DNA of 64,000 bases from Prochlorococcus marinus XMU1402 (GTDB taxonomy: Bacteria; Cyanobacteriota; Cyanobacteriia; PCC-6307; Cyanobiaceae): positions 434,001 through 498,000 of the forward strand of contig NZ_JAAORD010000002.1 of assembly GCF_017696205.1 (NCBI RefSeq). Reading direction: 5' to 3'. The notes below the pieces were generated by a model. The model ran no database searches, had not been told where the DNA came from, and saw only the letters and a program-made list of their open reading frames with translations. Below, piece by piece: positions 1 through 7,581 of the stretch (positions are counted from its first letter, which is position 1; each line of letters starts with the position of its first letter). The translations under genes were made by a program, and so were the position numbers.

Positions 1-231
1 AAATTGCTCGAAGTTACCTTGCCAAGCAATATGAAATAAGTTACCAGCTACCCAGAGGGCGATTATTGCTAAATGACCAAAATGTGTGGAGAAAAGCTTC
101 TGATAAAGCTTTTCTTCGGTCATACCATCATGACTTTCGAAGTCGTGAGCGGTAGCTATTCCGTACCATATTCGTCTGGTTGTAGGGTCCTGAGCTAGAC
201 CCTGGTTAAATGATGGAAATTTTGTTGCCAT
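1..231 (-). CDS. psaB: photosystem I core protein PsaB (5' part only)
   Basis: Reading leftwards from an ATG at 231, 77 codons stay open to the window edge and begin [16 protein letters not shown], the conserved PsaB N-terminus, followed by the first transmembrane region ([18 protein letters not shown]). PsaB forms the photosystem I heterodimer with PsaA and binds P700, chlorophylls and the FX cluster in the thylakoid membrane. It starts 27 nt after the psaA stop, so the two are co-transcribed as the usual psaAB operon. No clear Shine-Dalgarno sequence is visible in that gap, so translation may be coupled or leaderless-like. The rest of the gene lies outside the window. Confidence 0.97.
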
Positions 232-258
232 TGAATTAAAAAGGTGAAGTTCAGGTAA

Positions 259-2562
259 TTAGCCCAAGCCGAAAAGGCGAGCATGGAAGAAAGCCCATGT
301 GGTAGCAATACCACCGACAAGGAAGTGTGTTACACCTACTGCTCTACCCTGAGTGATAGATAAAGCTCTTGGTTGAATAGTTGGGGCAACTTTAAGTTTG
401 TTATGTGCCCAAACAATTGATTCAAATAATTCTTGCCAATATCCCCGTCCACTAAAGAGGAACATTAAACTAAATGCCCATATGAAGTGAGCTCCTAAGA
501 ACATCAAACCGTACATGCTTATGGATTGGCCATAACTTGTTAAAACTTGAGAAGCTTGCGCCCAGAGGAAATCTCTTAACCAACCATTAATAGTAATGGA
601 ACTTTGTGCGAAATTACCACCGGTAAGTCCCCAAACATCACTCTGCATTTTCCAAGAGAAGTGGAAAATAACTATTGATAAACAATTGTACATCCAGAAA
701 AGAGCCAAGAACACGTGGTCCCATGAAGAAACTTGACATGTACCACCTCTTCCAGGTCCATCACAAGGGAATCTAAATCCTAAAGAGGCTTTATCAGGGA
801 TCAACCTAGAACTTCTAGCGTAAAGTACTCCTTTGAGAAGTATTAAAACAGTTACGTGAATTTGGAAAGCATGAATATGATGAATCATTAAATCAGCTGT
901 ACCTAATGGAATAGGAGCTATAGCAACCTTTCCACCAACCTCTACTAAACTTCCATTAAAAACTTCACTTAAAGCTTTGTGAGGTAAAGCTTCTGCAGTA
1001 CCTGCTAAAAGCGAAGTTCCAACAGCAGATGCTTGAATACTCTGTACCCATTGAGCAAAAATTGGCTGAAGTTGAATTGCAGAATCACTAAACATATCTT
1101 GGGGTCTACCCAAAGCTCTCATAGTATCGTTGTGAATATAGAGTCCAAAACTATGGAATCCTAACCACATACATACCCAGTTCAAGTGACTAATTAATGC
1201 GTCTCTTGCTTTAAGTATTCTGTCTAATACATTATCAATATGTTTAGCTGGATCGTAATCTCTAACCATCGCAATACCAGCATGCGCTCCCGCACCTACT
1301 ATGAATAATCCACCTATCCACATGTGATGAGTAAATAATCCAAGAACTGTCATATAGTCAGTAGCTATATATGGATATGGAGGCATCGCATACATGTGAT
1401 GAGATACAAGTATGCTTATTGATCCGAGCATTGCTAGGTTTACCGCAAGCTGGGCATGTCTACTTTCTGCCATGAACTCAAAAAGACCTTGATGACCTTT
1501 AGGAGCAGGGAATAATATTGGGTCTCCTTGCTGTGAATCTAATATTTCTTTCATACTATGACCAATACCGTAATTGGTTCTATACATATGACCACCAATA
1601 ATTGCTATTACACCAAAAGCTAAATGATGATGTGAAACATCAGTCATCCATAAGCTTCCTGTCACTGGGTTAAGTCCACCTTTGAAAGTAAGGAAGTCTG
1701 AAAAAGCTAACCAGTTTAAACTAAAGAAATTACCTGTTCCACTTGCTAATCCTGGAAATATCTGACCGATAATTTGTGGATCACAAAGTTGATGCGGCAT
1801 AGGCATATCTGCAATAGTTGCTATTTCTTTACCATTGATGACTAAAGGAGAGCCTGCATCAATTGCATCTAATAGAGCTGCAGTAGGAGCTCCGATATGA
1901 ATACAATGACCAGCCCATGCTAAAGATCCTAGTCCTACTAAACCAGCTATGTGGTGGTTAAGCATAGACTCAATATCTTGAAACCACTCCATTTTTGGAG
2001 CTGCTTTGTGATAATGAAAAATTCCGGCATGAAGCATAAGTGCAGCCATTACTACAGCACCTATTGCTAAAGCCATAAGTTCACTCTCGTTAGTAATTCC
2101 CCATGCACGCCACATGTGAAATATTCCTGAACTGATTTGAATACCGTTGTAGTTAGCACCAAGGTCAGCATTTAGCATTTCTTGACCAACAATTGCCCAT
2201 ACTTGTTGAGCTCCTGGTTTGACATGAGTTGGATCAGCTAACCAACCTGAATAATTAGAAAATCTTGCTCCATGGAAAAATGCAGCACTCATCCATATAA
2301 AAATGACTGCAAGATGTCCAAAATGGGCTGAAAAGATTTTTCTTGTTGCTTCTTCAGCATCGCCTGTATGCACATCGAAATCATGTGCGTCAGCATGCAA
2401 ATTCCAGATCCAAGTTGTAGTTTTTGGACCTTTAGATAATTTAGTTGACCAGAAACCTGGCTTATCTAATTTGGCAAAATCAATAGGTCTTGGATCGGCC
2501 TTAACAGGATCCTCCAAAACTTTTTTGTTTTTTTCTCCACTTTCTGGTGGGCTGATGGTCAT
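259..2562 (-). CDS. psaA: photosystem I P700 apoprotein A1 (PsaA)
   Basis: This 767-residue protein has the usual PsaA length. It is a multi-spanning thylakoid protein with many His-containing helices that ligate chlorophyll. The segment [13 protein letters not shown] near residue 590 carries the two cysteines that, with PsaB, hold the FX [4Fe-4S] cluster. It is the large core subunit of photosystem I and binds P700, A0 and A1. The ATG at 2562 is preceded by GAGGTG about 6 nt upstream, a good ribosome binding site. It is the first gene of a psaA-psaB operon reading leftwards, with a 334 nt non-coding region upstream that should hold its promoter. Confidence 0.99.
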   Translation of the reverse strand: MTISPPESGEKNKKVLEDPVKADPRPIDFAKLDKPGFWSTKLSKGPKTTTWIWNLHADAHDFDVHTGDAEEATRKIFSAHFGHLAVIFIWMSAAFFHGARFSNYSGWLADPTHVKPGAQQVWAIVGQEMLNADLGANYNGIQISSGIFHMWRAWGITNESELMALAIGAVVMAALMLHAGIFHYHKAAPKMEWFQDIESMLNHHIAGLVGLGSLAWAGHCIHIGAPTAALLDAIDAGSPLVINGKEIATIADMPMPHQLCDPQIIGQIFPGLASGTGNFFSLNWLAFSDFLTFKGGLNPVTGSLWMTDVSHHHLAFGVIAIIGGHMYRTNYGIGHSMKEILDSQQGDPILFPAPKGHQGLFEFMAESRHAQLAVNLAMLGSISILVSHHMYAMPPYPYIATDYMTVLGLFTHHMWIGGLFIVGAGAHAGIAMVRDYDPAKHIDNVLDRILKARDALISHLNWVCMWLGFHSFGLYIHNDTMRALGRPQDMFSDSAIQLQPIFAQWVQSIQASAVGTSLLAGTAEALPHKALSEVFNGSLVEVGGKVAIAPIPLGTADLMIHHIHAFQIHVTVLILLKGVLYARSSRLIPDKASLGFRFPCDGPGRGGTCQVSSWDHVFLALFWMYNCLSIVIFHFSWKMQSDVWGLTGGNFAQSSITINGWLRDFLWAQASQVLTSYGQSISMYGLMFLGAHFIWAFSLMFLFSGRGYWQELFESIVWAHNKLKVAPTIQPRALSITQGRAVGVTHFLVGGIATTWAFFHARLFGLG

Positions 2563-2896
2563 CTAGCACCTCGAAAATAATTGACATTAAAGCCGATTGA
2601 TCGGATCTTGAACTTATTTCTAATGATAATGTTCAAGAAAACGAATCATTCTGAACTTTAGATATTCGTTTCAAAAATAATAAGGCAAAGATTCTTTCGT
2701 TATGCATTAACGTAACAAATGTTCTAATGATTGTTACTATATGAATATTTTGTTAAATTCTAGTCTATGACTAAATTATGAGTATTTTTACTTAAATTTT
2801 ATATAAATTTCTTAAATTTTTTTTTATATTTCAAAGAGAATTTTTTAAATCCAGCGACAAGATATAATTTCAACGTAACTATCAATAGTTTCTGAT
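2563..2896. other. intergenic region between divergent psaA and cobJ
   Basis: This 334 nt AT-rich spacer separates divergently transcribed psaA and the cbiG-cobJ fusion. I see no open reading frame of note and no RNA gene. It must carry both promoters. The psaA side is long enough for an extended 5' leader or light-responsive elements, but I could not identify a specific one. Confidence 0.6.
2863..2868 (+). promoter_or_regulatory. candidate -10 box for the cbiG-cobJ gene
   Basis: TATAAT matches the sigma70 -10 consensus exactly and lies 28 nt upstream of the TTG start at 2897. No convincing -35 is seen, which is common in AT-rich picocyanobacterial promoters. Confidence 0.4.
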
Positions 2897-4699
2897 TTGA
2901 AAGGAATTGCTATAGGTCTATCTAATAATTCAAAAGAAATTTTAAAAAGGCTTAAAAAAACCGAATTTGTCGAAGAGATATATATTGCAGGTTCTTCAAA
3001 AGATGATGGAGAGGAAAATGAACTTATTCAAGTACATAAACCGCGAGAAATATTACTTAAACAATGGCCTGAGTTAGATTTAATAATTTTTATAGGTTCA
3101 ATTGCTGCATCAATACGCATAATAAATTCTTTTTTAACCTCTAAAGATCAAGATCCAGGTGTAATCGTTATAGATAAAAAATGTTCCAAAATAGTTCCTT
3201 TAATTGGCTTACATCAGTCAAATACGCAAAATATTGCATATCAAATTTCTAATTTACTTGGTGGCGAAATTATAGAAACTAATAATTCCAATGATCAAAG
3301 CTTCTTAAATCTTGATTCATTTGGAAATCAATGGGGTTGGAAAAGATCTGGCAACATAAAAGATTGGTCAAAACTAGTAATTAAACAATCTAAGAACGAA
3401 GAAATATTTTGCAAACAATTATCTGGTAATAGCTTATGGAAAACTTCAGAATCAGGTGAGATTATTAATCAAATTAATAAAAAAGAAATTGAAAAACCAG
3501 ATTCAACATTTCATGTGAGTATATTCGAAAATAATAAAAGAAATTGGCATCCTCCCGTATTATGGATTGGCATTGGATGTGAAAGAAATACAAGTAAAGA
3601 ATTAATATCAAATTCTTTAAATAATTTTTTGGAGACAGGAAATTTATCAAAACAATCAATTGCGGGATTTGCAACTATTGATATTAAAAAAGACGAGAAA
3701 GCAATCTTAGAACTTTCTGAAGAAAAAAACTTGCCTGTAAAGTTTTTTAGTAAAGAAGATCTTTCAAAAATAATTGTTCCAAATCCATCAAATGTCGTCC
3801 ACAAGGAAATTGGCACACCTTCCGTAGCAGAAGCCTCTTGCTTACTCGCAGCAGGAGAAAAATCAAAATTATTACAAGAAAAAAGAATTTTTAAAAATCA
3901 ATCTGGGGCAGTAACTATCGCTGTGGCTGAATCAAAAAATCAATATTATCCGGCCAATGGCGAAATACATATTATTGGAAGTGGACCTGGTGATATCTCT
4001 TTCCTAACCAGTAATGCAAAAAAAGCACTTTCAAGATGTATTGTTTGGATTGGATACAAGATGTATTTAGATTTAATTAAACCCTTAAAAAGGGATGACC
4101 AAGTTTTAGTTGAAAGTAAACTTACTCAGGAAAGGGAAAGATGCATTAAAGCAATTAAACTTGCCGAAGAAGGAGTAAAAGTAGCTTTAATTTCTTCAGG
4201 TGAATCTGGTTTCTATGGAATGGCTGGGCTACTTTTGGAGTTGCTACAAAAAATCAAAAAAGAATCTAGACCATATTTTGAAGTACATCCTGGTATAAGT
4301 AGCGTTCAATTAGCGGCTGCTCTTAGTGGAGCACCACTAATGAATGACTTTTGTTCAATAAGCTTAAGTGATAAGTTAACTCCATGGTCTTTAATAGAAA
4401 AAAGAATTGAAGGAGCTCTTATAGGTGACTTTGTTATAGCTCTATTTAATCCTCAATCAATTGAGAGAAATTGGCAGCTAAAAAGTGTTATTGATCAATG
4501 TTTAGAATCTAGGCCTGGGAATACTCCCGTTTTAATAGCTAGGCAAGTAGGGAGAGAAAATCAATCAAAAAAATTCTTTACTTTAGGCACTATCCCTTTT
4601 AAAGAAATTGATATGTTATCAATCATTATTATAGGTAATTCTCAAACAACCCTAGTTGATGAAATATTTCTCACTCCAAGAGGATATTTACAAAATTAA
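2897..4699 (+). CDS. cobJ: CbiG-CobJ fusion, precorrin-3B C17-methyltransferase
   Basis: The protein has 600 residues. Roughly residues 1-345 resemble CbiG (cobalt-precorrin-5A hydrolase), including the C-terminal CbiG pattern GIGCERNTS and GTPSVAEASCLLAAG. From about residue 355 a SAM-dependent tetrapyrrole methylase begins (EIHIIGSGPGDISFLT) with the HPGISSVQLAAALSGAPL region of CobJ/CbiH. The methylase contracts the corrin ring by methylating C17, and the CbiG part opens the lactone in the cobalt-early route. The fusion of consecutive pathway steps is known in cyanobacteria. The start is TTG, chosen because the reading frame begins directly with the CbiG-like MKGIAIGLS and a TATAAT lies just upstream. 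No other cob gene is adjacent, but a CobO-type gene lies at 38.6 kb. Confidence 0.9.
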   Translation: MKGIAIGLSNNSKEILKRLKKTEFVEEIYIAGSSKDDGEENELIQVHKPREILLKQWPELDLIIFIGSIAASIRIINSFLTSKDQDPGVIVIDKKCSKIVPLIGLHQSNTQNIAYQISNLLGGEIIETNNSNDQSFLNLDSFGNQWGWKRSGNIKDWSKLVIKQSKNEEIFCKQLSGNSLWKTSESGEIINQINKKEIEKPDSTFHVSIFENNKRNWHPPVLWIGIGCERNTSKELISNSLNNFLETGNLSKQSIAGFATIDIKKDEKAILELSEEKNLPVKFFSKEDLSKIIVPNPSNVVHKEIGTPSVAEASCLLAAGEKSKLLQEKRIFKNQSGAVTIAVAESKNQYYPANGEIHIIGSGPGDISFLTSNAKKALSRCIVWIGYKMYLDLIKPLKRDDQVLVESKLTQERERCIKAIKLAEEGVKVALISSGESGFYGMAGLLLELLQKIKKESRPYFEVHPGISSVQLAAALSGAPLMNDFCSISLSDKLTPWSLIEKRIEGALIGDFVIALFNPQSIERNWQLKSVIDQCLESRPGNTPVLIARQVGRENQSKKFFTLGTIPFKEIDMLSIIIIGNSQTTLVDEIFLTPRGYLQN

Positions 4700-4793
4700 G
4701 TTTAGATAATTCATTATTTGATAAATAGAATTTTTCTCTTTGCTTTTTTTTTATTAGAATACTAATCTTTTATAGTAATAATTAGAAAATAAA

Positions 4794-5582
4794 TTGAAAA
4801 ATATTGGTTTAATTTTGTTTGACATAGATGGGGTAATCCGCAGCGTAGAAAATAGTTACAGACTTTCATTAAAAAAAACAGTTTACAAATTTTCCGGATG
4901 GGAGCCAAGTTATATAGATATTGATAATGCAAAAAATGAAGGAATCTGGAATAATGACTGGGATTTAAGTTTAGAACTTATAAAAAGATGTATAAAAAAA
5001 GAGAACTTAAACCTTAAAATTCCTCCAAGAGAGGAAATAGTAAAATGCTTTGAAGAGTTTTACTTTGGTGCCGATCCAAATGAAGATAGTAAATATTGGT
5101 CTGGTTACATAACAAATGAGGAATTATTAGTTGATAAAAAGTTTTTTGATTTAATTCAAGGTAATGGAATAATCTGGGGTTTTGTTAGTGGTGCAGAGTC
5201 TGCTTCTGCAAAATTTGTTTTAGAAAAAAGACTTGGACTAAAATCACCACCATTAATATCTATGGGAGATGCACCCGAGAAGCCTGATCCTAAAGGTTTT
5301 ATTAACTTATCAAAAAAGCTTATTGGAGATAAACTTGGCGAATCAAATATTCCCATTGCATATGTAGGCGATACTATTGCAGATATAAATACAGTTATAA
5401 ACGCGAGAAAGGAAATACCATCTCAGAAATTCATAAGTATCGGAATAGCTCCCCCTCATTTACATTTAAATTCTCGATTAAAAGAACGTAAATCTTACGA
5501 AACAAATCTTAGAAATGCAGGCGCTGACTTGATTTTAAATTCTATTTATGACCTCAAAGATATTAATCTTGACTTGTTTTAA
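4794..5582 (+). CDS. HAD-superfamily IA hydrolase (TIGR01548-like)
   Basis: This 262-residue protein opens with the HAD motif I LFDIDGVIRS (nucleophile Asp in DIDG). A GFVSGAESAS segment fits motif II (Ser). GDAPEKPDPKGF supplies the motif III lysine region and YVGDTIADINT the motif IV acidic pair. It is therefore a likely Mg-dependent phosphatase of the cytosol; the substrate cannot be read from sequence. The family corresponds to the cyanobacterial TIGR01548 group, some of which are annotated near histidine biosynthesis. The start is TTG at 4794. It lies 94 nt after the cobJ fusion on the same strand, so co-transcription is possible. Its stop marks the left border of the accessory island that follows. 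Confidence 0.85.
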   Translation: MKNIGLILFDIDGVIRSVENSYRLSLKKTVYKFSGWEPSYIDIDNAKNEGIWNNDWDLSLELIKRCIKKENLNLKIPPREEIVKCFEEFYFGADPNEDSKYWSGYITNEELLVDKKFFDLIQGNGIIWGFVSGAESASAKFVLEKRLGLKSPPLISMGDAPEKPDPKGFINLSKKLIGDKLGESNIPIAYVGDTIADINTVINARKEIPSQKFISIGIAPPHLHLNSRLKERKSYETNLRNAGADLILNSIYDLKDINLDLF

Positions 5583-5613
5583 AACAAATATTTATTAAAA
5601 AATTTTCTGAATA

Positions 5614-5631
5614 AATCACGGAGGGGGATTC
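5614..5631 (-). repeat. remnant of tRNA-Ser 3' end, distal att-like site
   Basis: On the minus strand this reads GAATCCC then CCTCCGTGATT. The same string, with 4 extra bases in the middle, forms the T-arm, acceptor 3' strand and immediate downstream flank of the tRNA-Ser gene at 9757-9845 (matching segment 9752-9773). The copy is in direct orientation, 4.1 kb downstream of the tRNA, and there is no tRNA body attached. This is the arrangement left by tyrosine-recombinase integration into a tRNA 3' end. The degree of match is seen directly; the integration history is inferred. Confidence 0.65.
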
Positions 5632-5699
5632 ACTAGAAAGAGAACGCTAGTGAACCTCGATGAACTAATACGAACTAACATGATCCCAGATGGAGTTAA

Positions 5700-5710
5700 T
5701 TTACCCACCA
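5700..5710 (+). repeat. TTTACCCACCA motif, distal-edge copy
   Basis: The 11-mer TTTACCCACCA occurs here in the 223 nt non-coding left edge of the island. The identical 11-mer appears twice, and a near copy once, in the right edge next to tRNA-Ser, all in the same orientation. Direct short repeats around a core site resemble the arm-type binding sites of a tyrosine recombinase; that role is inferred. Confidence 0.5.
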
Positions 5711-5805
5711 GTTTTTTATGTTAATTAATTGATGATTTACGCATCTGAGTTATTAATTAGAAAGTTTACTCAAAAAATTAAAAGTATAAAAAAATATCAT
5801 TAAAC

Positions 5806-7050
5806 CTACATACCCAACATTTGTGTAACACGCTCTCGAATTAGGTCTGCGATTCTTTTATTACCCTCATTGTTAGGATGTCTAGCATCGGTATAAAGTG
5901 AATCATCAATTGTTAAAGCAAGATCATTTGAGATATCTAAACAATAATTTTTTGTGCTGCACAGTTCTCGAAGTATTGAATAAAGGTATCTTATTCTTGC
6001 AAGGTATTTAGGGTAGTCTTTACGATCTAAAATCAAACAATTTTCATTTATGATTTTACAGTAATCTTTGTTCAATCCAAGTGTAGGTTGGAGGATTACA
6101 AGATATTTTGAATTCATCGCTAGGGATGCAGAATTCATGAATTTAATATTTTTTTCCCAAATTCCCGCACTGTAAGCAAGCAGTTCCTTTTCCTCCTTTG
6201 AGATGTTATGGACACCCAATTCTTTCTTTGTGAGATTAGGATTCAGAGTTTTTTTGCTCAAAAAATTTGTTTTTAATTTACTCAACTGCTTGAATGTAGT
6301 GGACTCTTTAATGTACCCAATAAGATTTGAGGGGAAGGTCCTCTCTATTTTAAAAGTTTTTCCTTCTAATCCTTTTATAACCCCAGAATTAATTCCCCTC
6401 AGAAGCATATTTGAAGCAAGAACGTTTTCTTTATTTCTTAAGTAAGGATTCCAATAAAAATATATTTCATTGATACCATTAAATGAAATGACTAGGTCAT
6501 ATTTGTTACTATGAAACTTGGTTATTAGTCGCAACAATTCGTTAGAAGATGTTGCTCCAGCACTTCCTGCATTTTCAACTAGGTATCTCGAGAAATTGTT
6601 TTGTGAAATACCATCAAAGAGATGATGAACCCACGTCCCGCGGAAACCAGAAAATTGTGTACCTAATGGGTCTGTCGTAGAACCACCTAAAGTTAGAACC
6701 TTAAATTGTGATGAAAAGTCATCATCATTTTGAAATACTTCGGTTGCAGAAAGGTTATCAAAACTTAGTTCCGATGTGTTGATATTTTTCCTGAAATCAT
6801 TTAACTGATGAGAATGTCCTACACCAGGGTGAAATACTAATTTATGCCTTTCAGTTGAGATAGTTTTGCCAGTTTGGATCGCATTTGAAATAACTGATTC
6901 TGAATACTTAACCTTGTTCCTGATAAATTTTGCAAGATTAAGAGACAATTCTATTGATGCAATCATCCCTGTAAAAATAGCGATATTGATAAATAAAATC
7001 TTGAATATTTTTTTCACTGAACTAAAAAATTGTATAAATAAATGGCGCAA
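5806..7050 (-). CDS. membrane-anchored SGNH/GDSL-type hydrolase
   Basis: The protein has 414 residues. One hydrophobic helix at about residues 14-37 would act as a membrane anchor or uncleaved signal. SGNH block I is LTLGGSTTDP (Ser124), block III is FNGINE near 191-195, and block V is DARHPNNEGN (Asp388, His391), so the catalytic Ser-Asp-His are all present. Such enzymes deacylate or deacetylate esters, often on cell-surface polysaccharides. The substrate is unknown. It is the last gene of the island operon and its start overlaps the SxtK-like gene by 29 nt. That coupling suggests it acts with the carbamoyltransferase on the same, probably envelope-associated, molecule. Confidence 0.8.
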   Translation of the reverse strand: MRHLFIQFFSSVKKIFKILFINIAIFTGMIASIELSLNLAKFIRNKVKYSESVISNAIQTGKTISTERHKLVFHPGVGHSHQLNDFRKNINTSELSFDNLSATEVFQNDDDFSSQFKVLTLGGSTTDPLGTQFSGFRGTWVHHLFDGISQNNFSRYLVENAGSAGATSSNELLRLITKFHSNKYDLVISFNGINEIYFYWNPYLRNKENVLASNMLLRGINSGVIKGLEGKTFKIERTFPSNLIGYIKESTTFKQLSKLKTNFLSKKTLNPNLTKKELGVHNISKEEKELLAYSAGIWEKNIKFMNSASLAMNSKYLVILQPTLGLNKDYCKIINENCLILDRKDYPKYLARIRYLYSILRELCSTKNYCLDISNDLALTIDDSLYTDARHPNNEGNKRIADLIRERVTQMLGM

Positions 7051-7183
7051 CTACTGAACCCTGAGTAAATACAATGAGTATCCCCATTAAAACAATCGTA
7101 ATTATCAAAGGTGCTAACCAATACTTTTTACGAACTTTCAGAAAGTCCCAAATGTCTTTAACAAGATCAAGAAATGCTTCCAT
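7022..7183 (-). CDS. SxtK-like (DUF5989) small membrane protein
   Basis: An ATG at 7183 opens 53 codons ending in TAG at 7022. The protein starts MEAFLDLVKDIWDFLKVRKK, then has one hydrophobic helix (PLIITIVLMGILIVFTQGS). Basic residues precede the helix. This is the pattern of the DUF5989 family, which sits immediately downstream of SxtJ and a NodU-type carbamoyltransferase in many bacteria, including the saxitoxin cluster order sxtI-sxtJ-sxtK. It begins 4 nt after the SxtJ-like stop and overlaps the SGNH hydrolase start by 29 nt. Its function is unknown; a role as a membrane partner of the carbamoyltransferase is inferred. Confidence 0.8.
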   Translation of the reverse strand: MEAFLDLVKDIWDFLKVRKKYWLAPLIITIVLMGILIVFTQGSVVAPFIYTIF

Positions 7184-7186
7184 GAT

Positions 7187-7579
7187 TCAAAAGATGCGGG
7201 TTAGATCTGTTTGATGTTTTTGTTTATTTTCTCTGTAACTCTTATCTCCTTTTCTTCGTCTTCTTAATGGATCATATCCAATTAAACGCATTACAAACGA
7301 AATAGGTAGAAGAACAATAATATAAACAAGACTAAGAATTATCCTACTATTAAACCATCCAAGTGTTAGACCGATTGCCATCCAACCCTTATATGGATAG
7401 TAAAGTAAGCGGGGCGATGTAAGTCCAAGCACCAATCCTATAATGCCTACCCAAAGAGTCCATGTCCTGAATTCATGCCCAAATAGTAAAGGAAGCAACC
7501 AACCAATTAGAATGGGGAATACCAACCCAATAAGCATTCCAAACTCACGAAGTTGTTTTTTAGAGATTGTATCTTTCAT
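7187..7579 (-). CDS. SxtJ-family membrane protein
   Basis: The protein has 130 residues with about three hydrophobic helices: LIGLVFPILIGWLLPLLFG, LWVGIIGLVLGL and ILSLVYIIVLLPISFVMRLI. The tail is strongly basic (DPLRRRRKGDKSYRENK). The ending ...RLIGYDPLRRR is typical of SxtJ proteins. I take the ATG at 7579. A TTG two codons earlier, at 7585, would overlap the carbamoyltransferase stop and is an alternative. SxtJ has no established biochemical role but accompanies carbamoyltransferases. Here it lies between that gene and the SxtK-like protein in one tightly packed operon. Confidence 0.82.
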   Translation of the reverse strand: MKDTISKKQLREFGMLIGLVFPILIGWLLPLLFGHEFRTWTLWVGIIGLVLGLTSPRLLYYPYKGWMAIGLTLGWFNSRIILSLVYIIVLLPISFVMRLIGYDPLRRRRKGDKSYRENKQKHQTDLTRIF

Positions 7580-7581
7580 AA

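Noticed and set aside
2303-2566. Plus-strand frame opposite the psaA 5' end
   Set aside because: It is fully antisense to conserved psaA codons and has no independent support.
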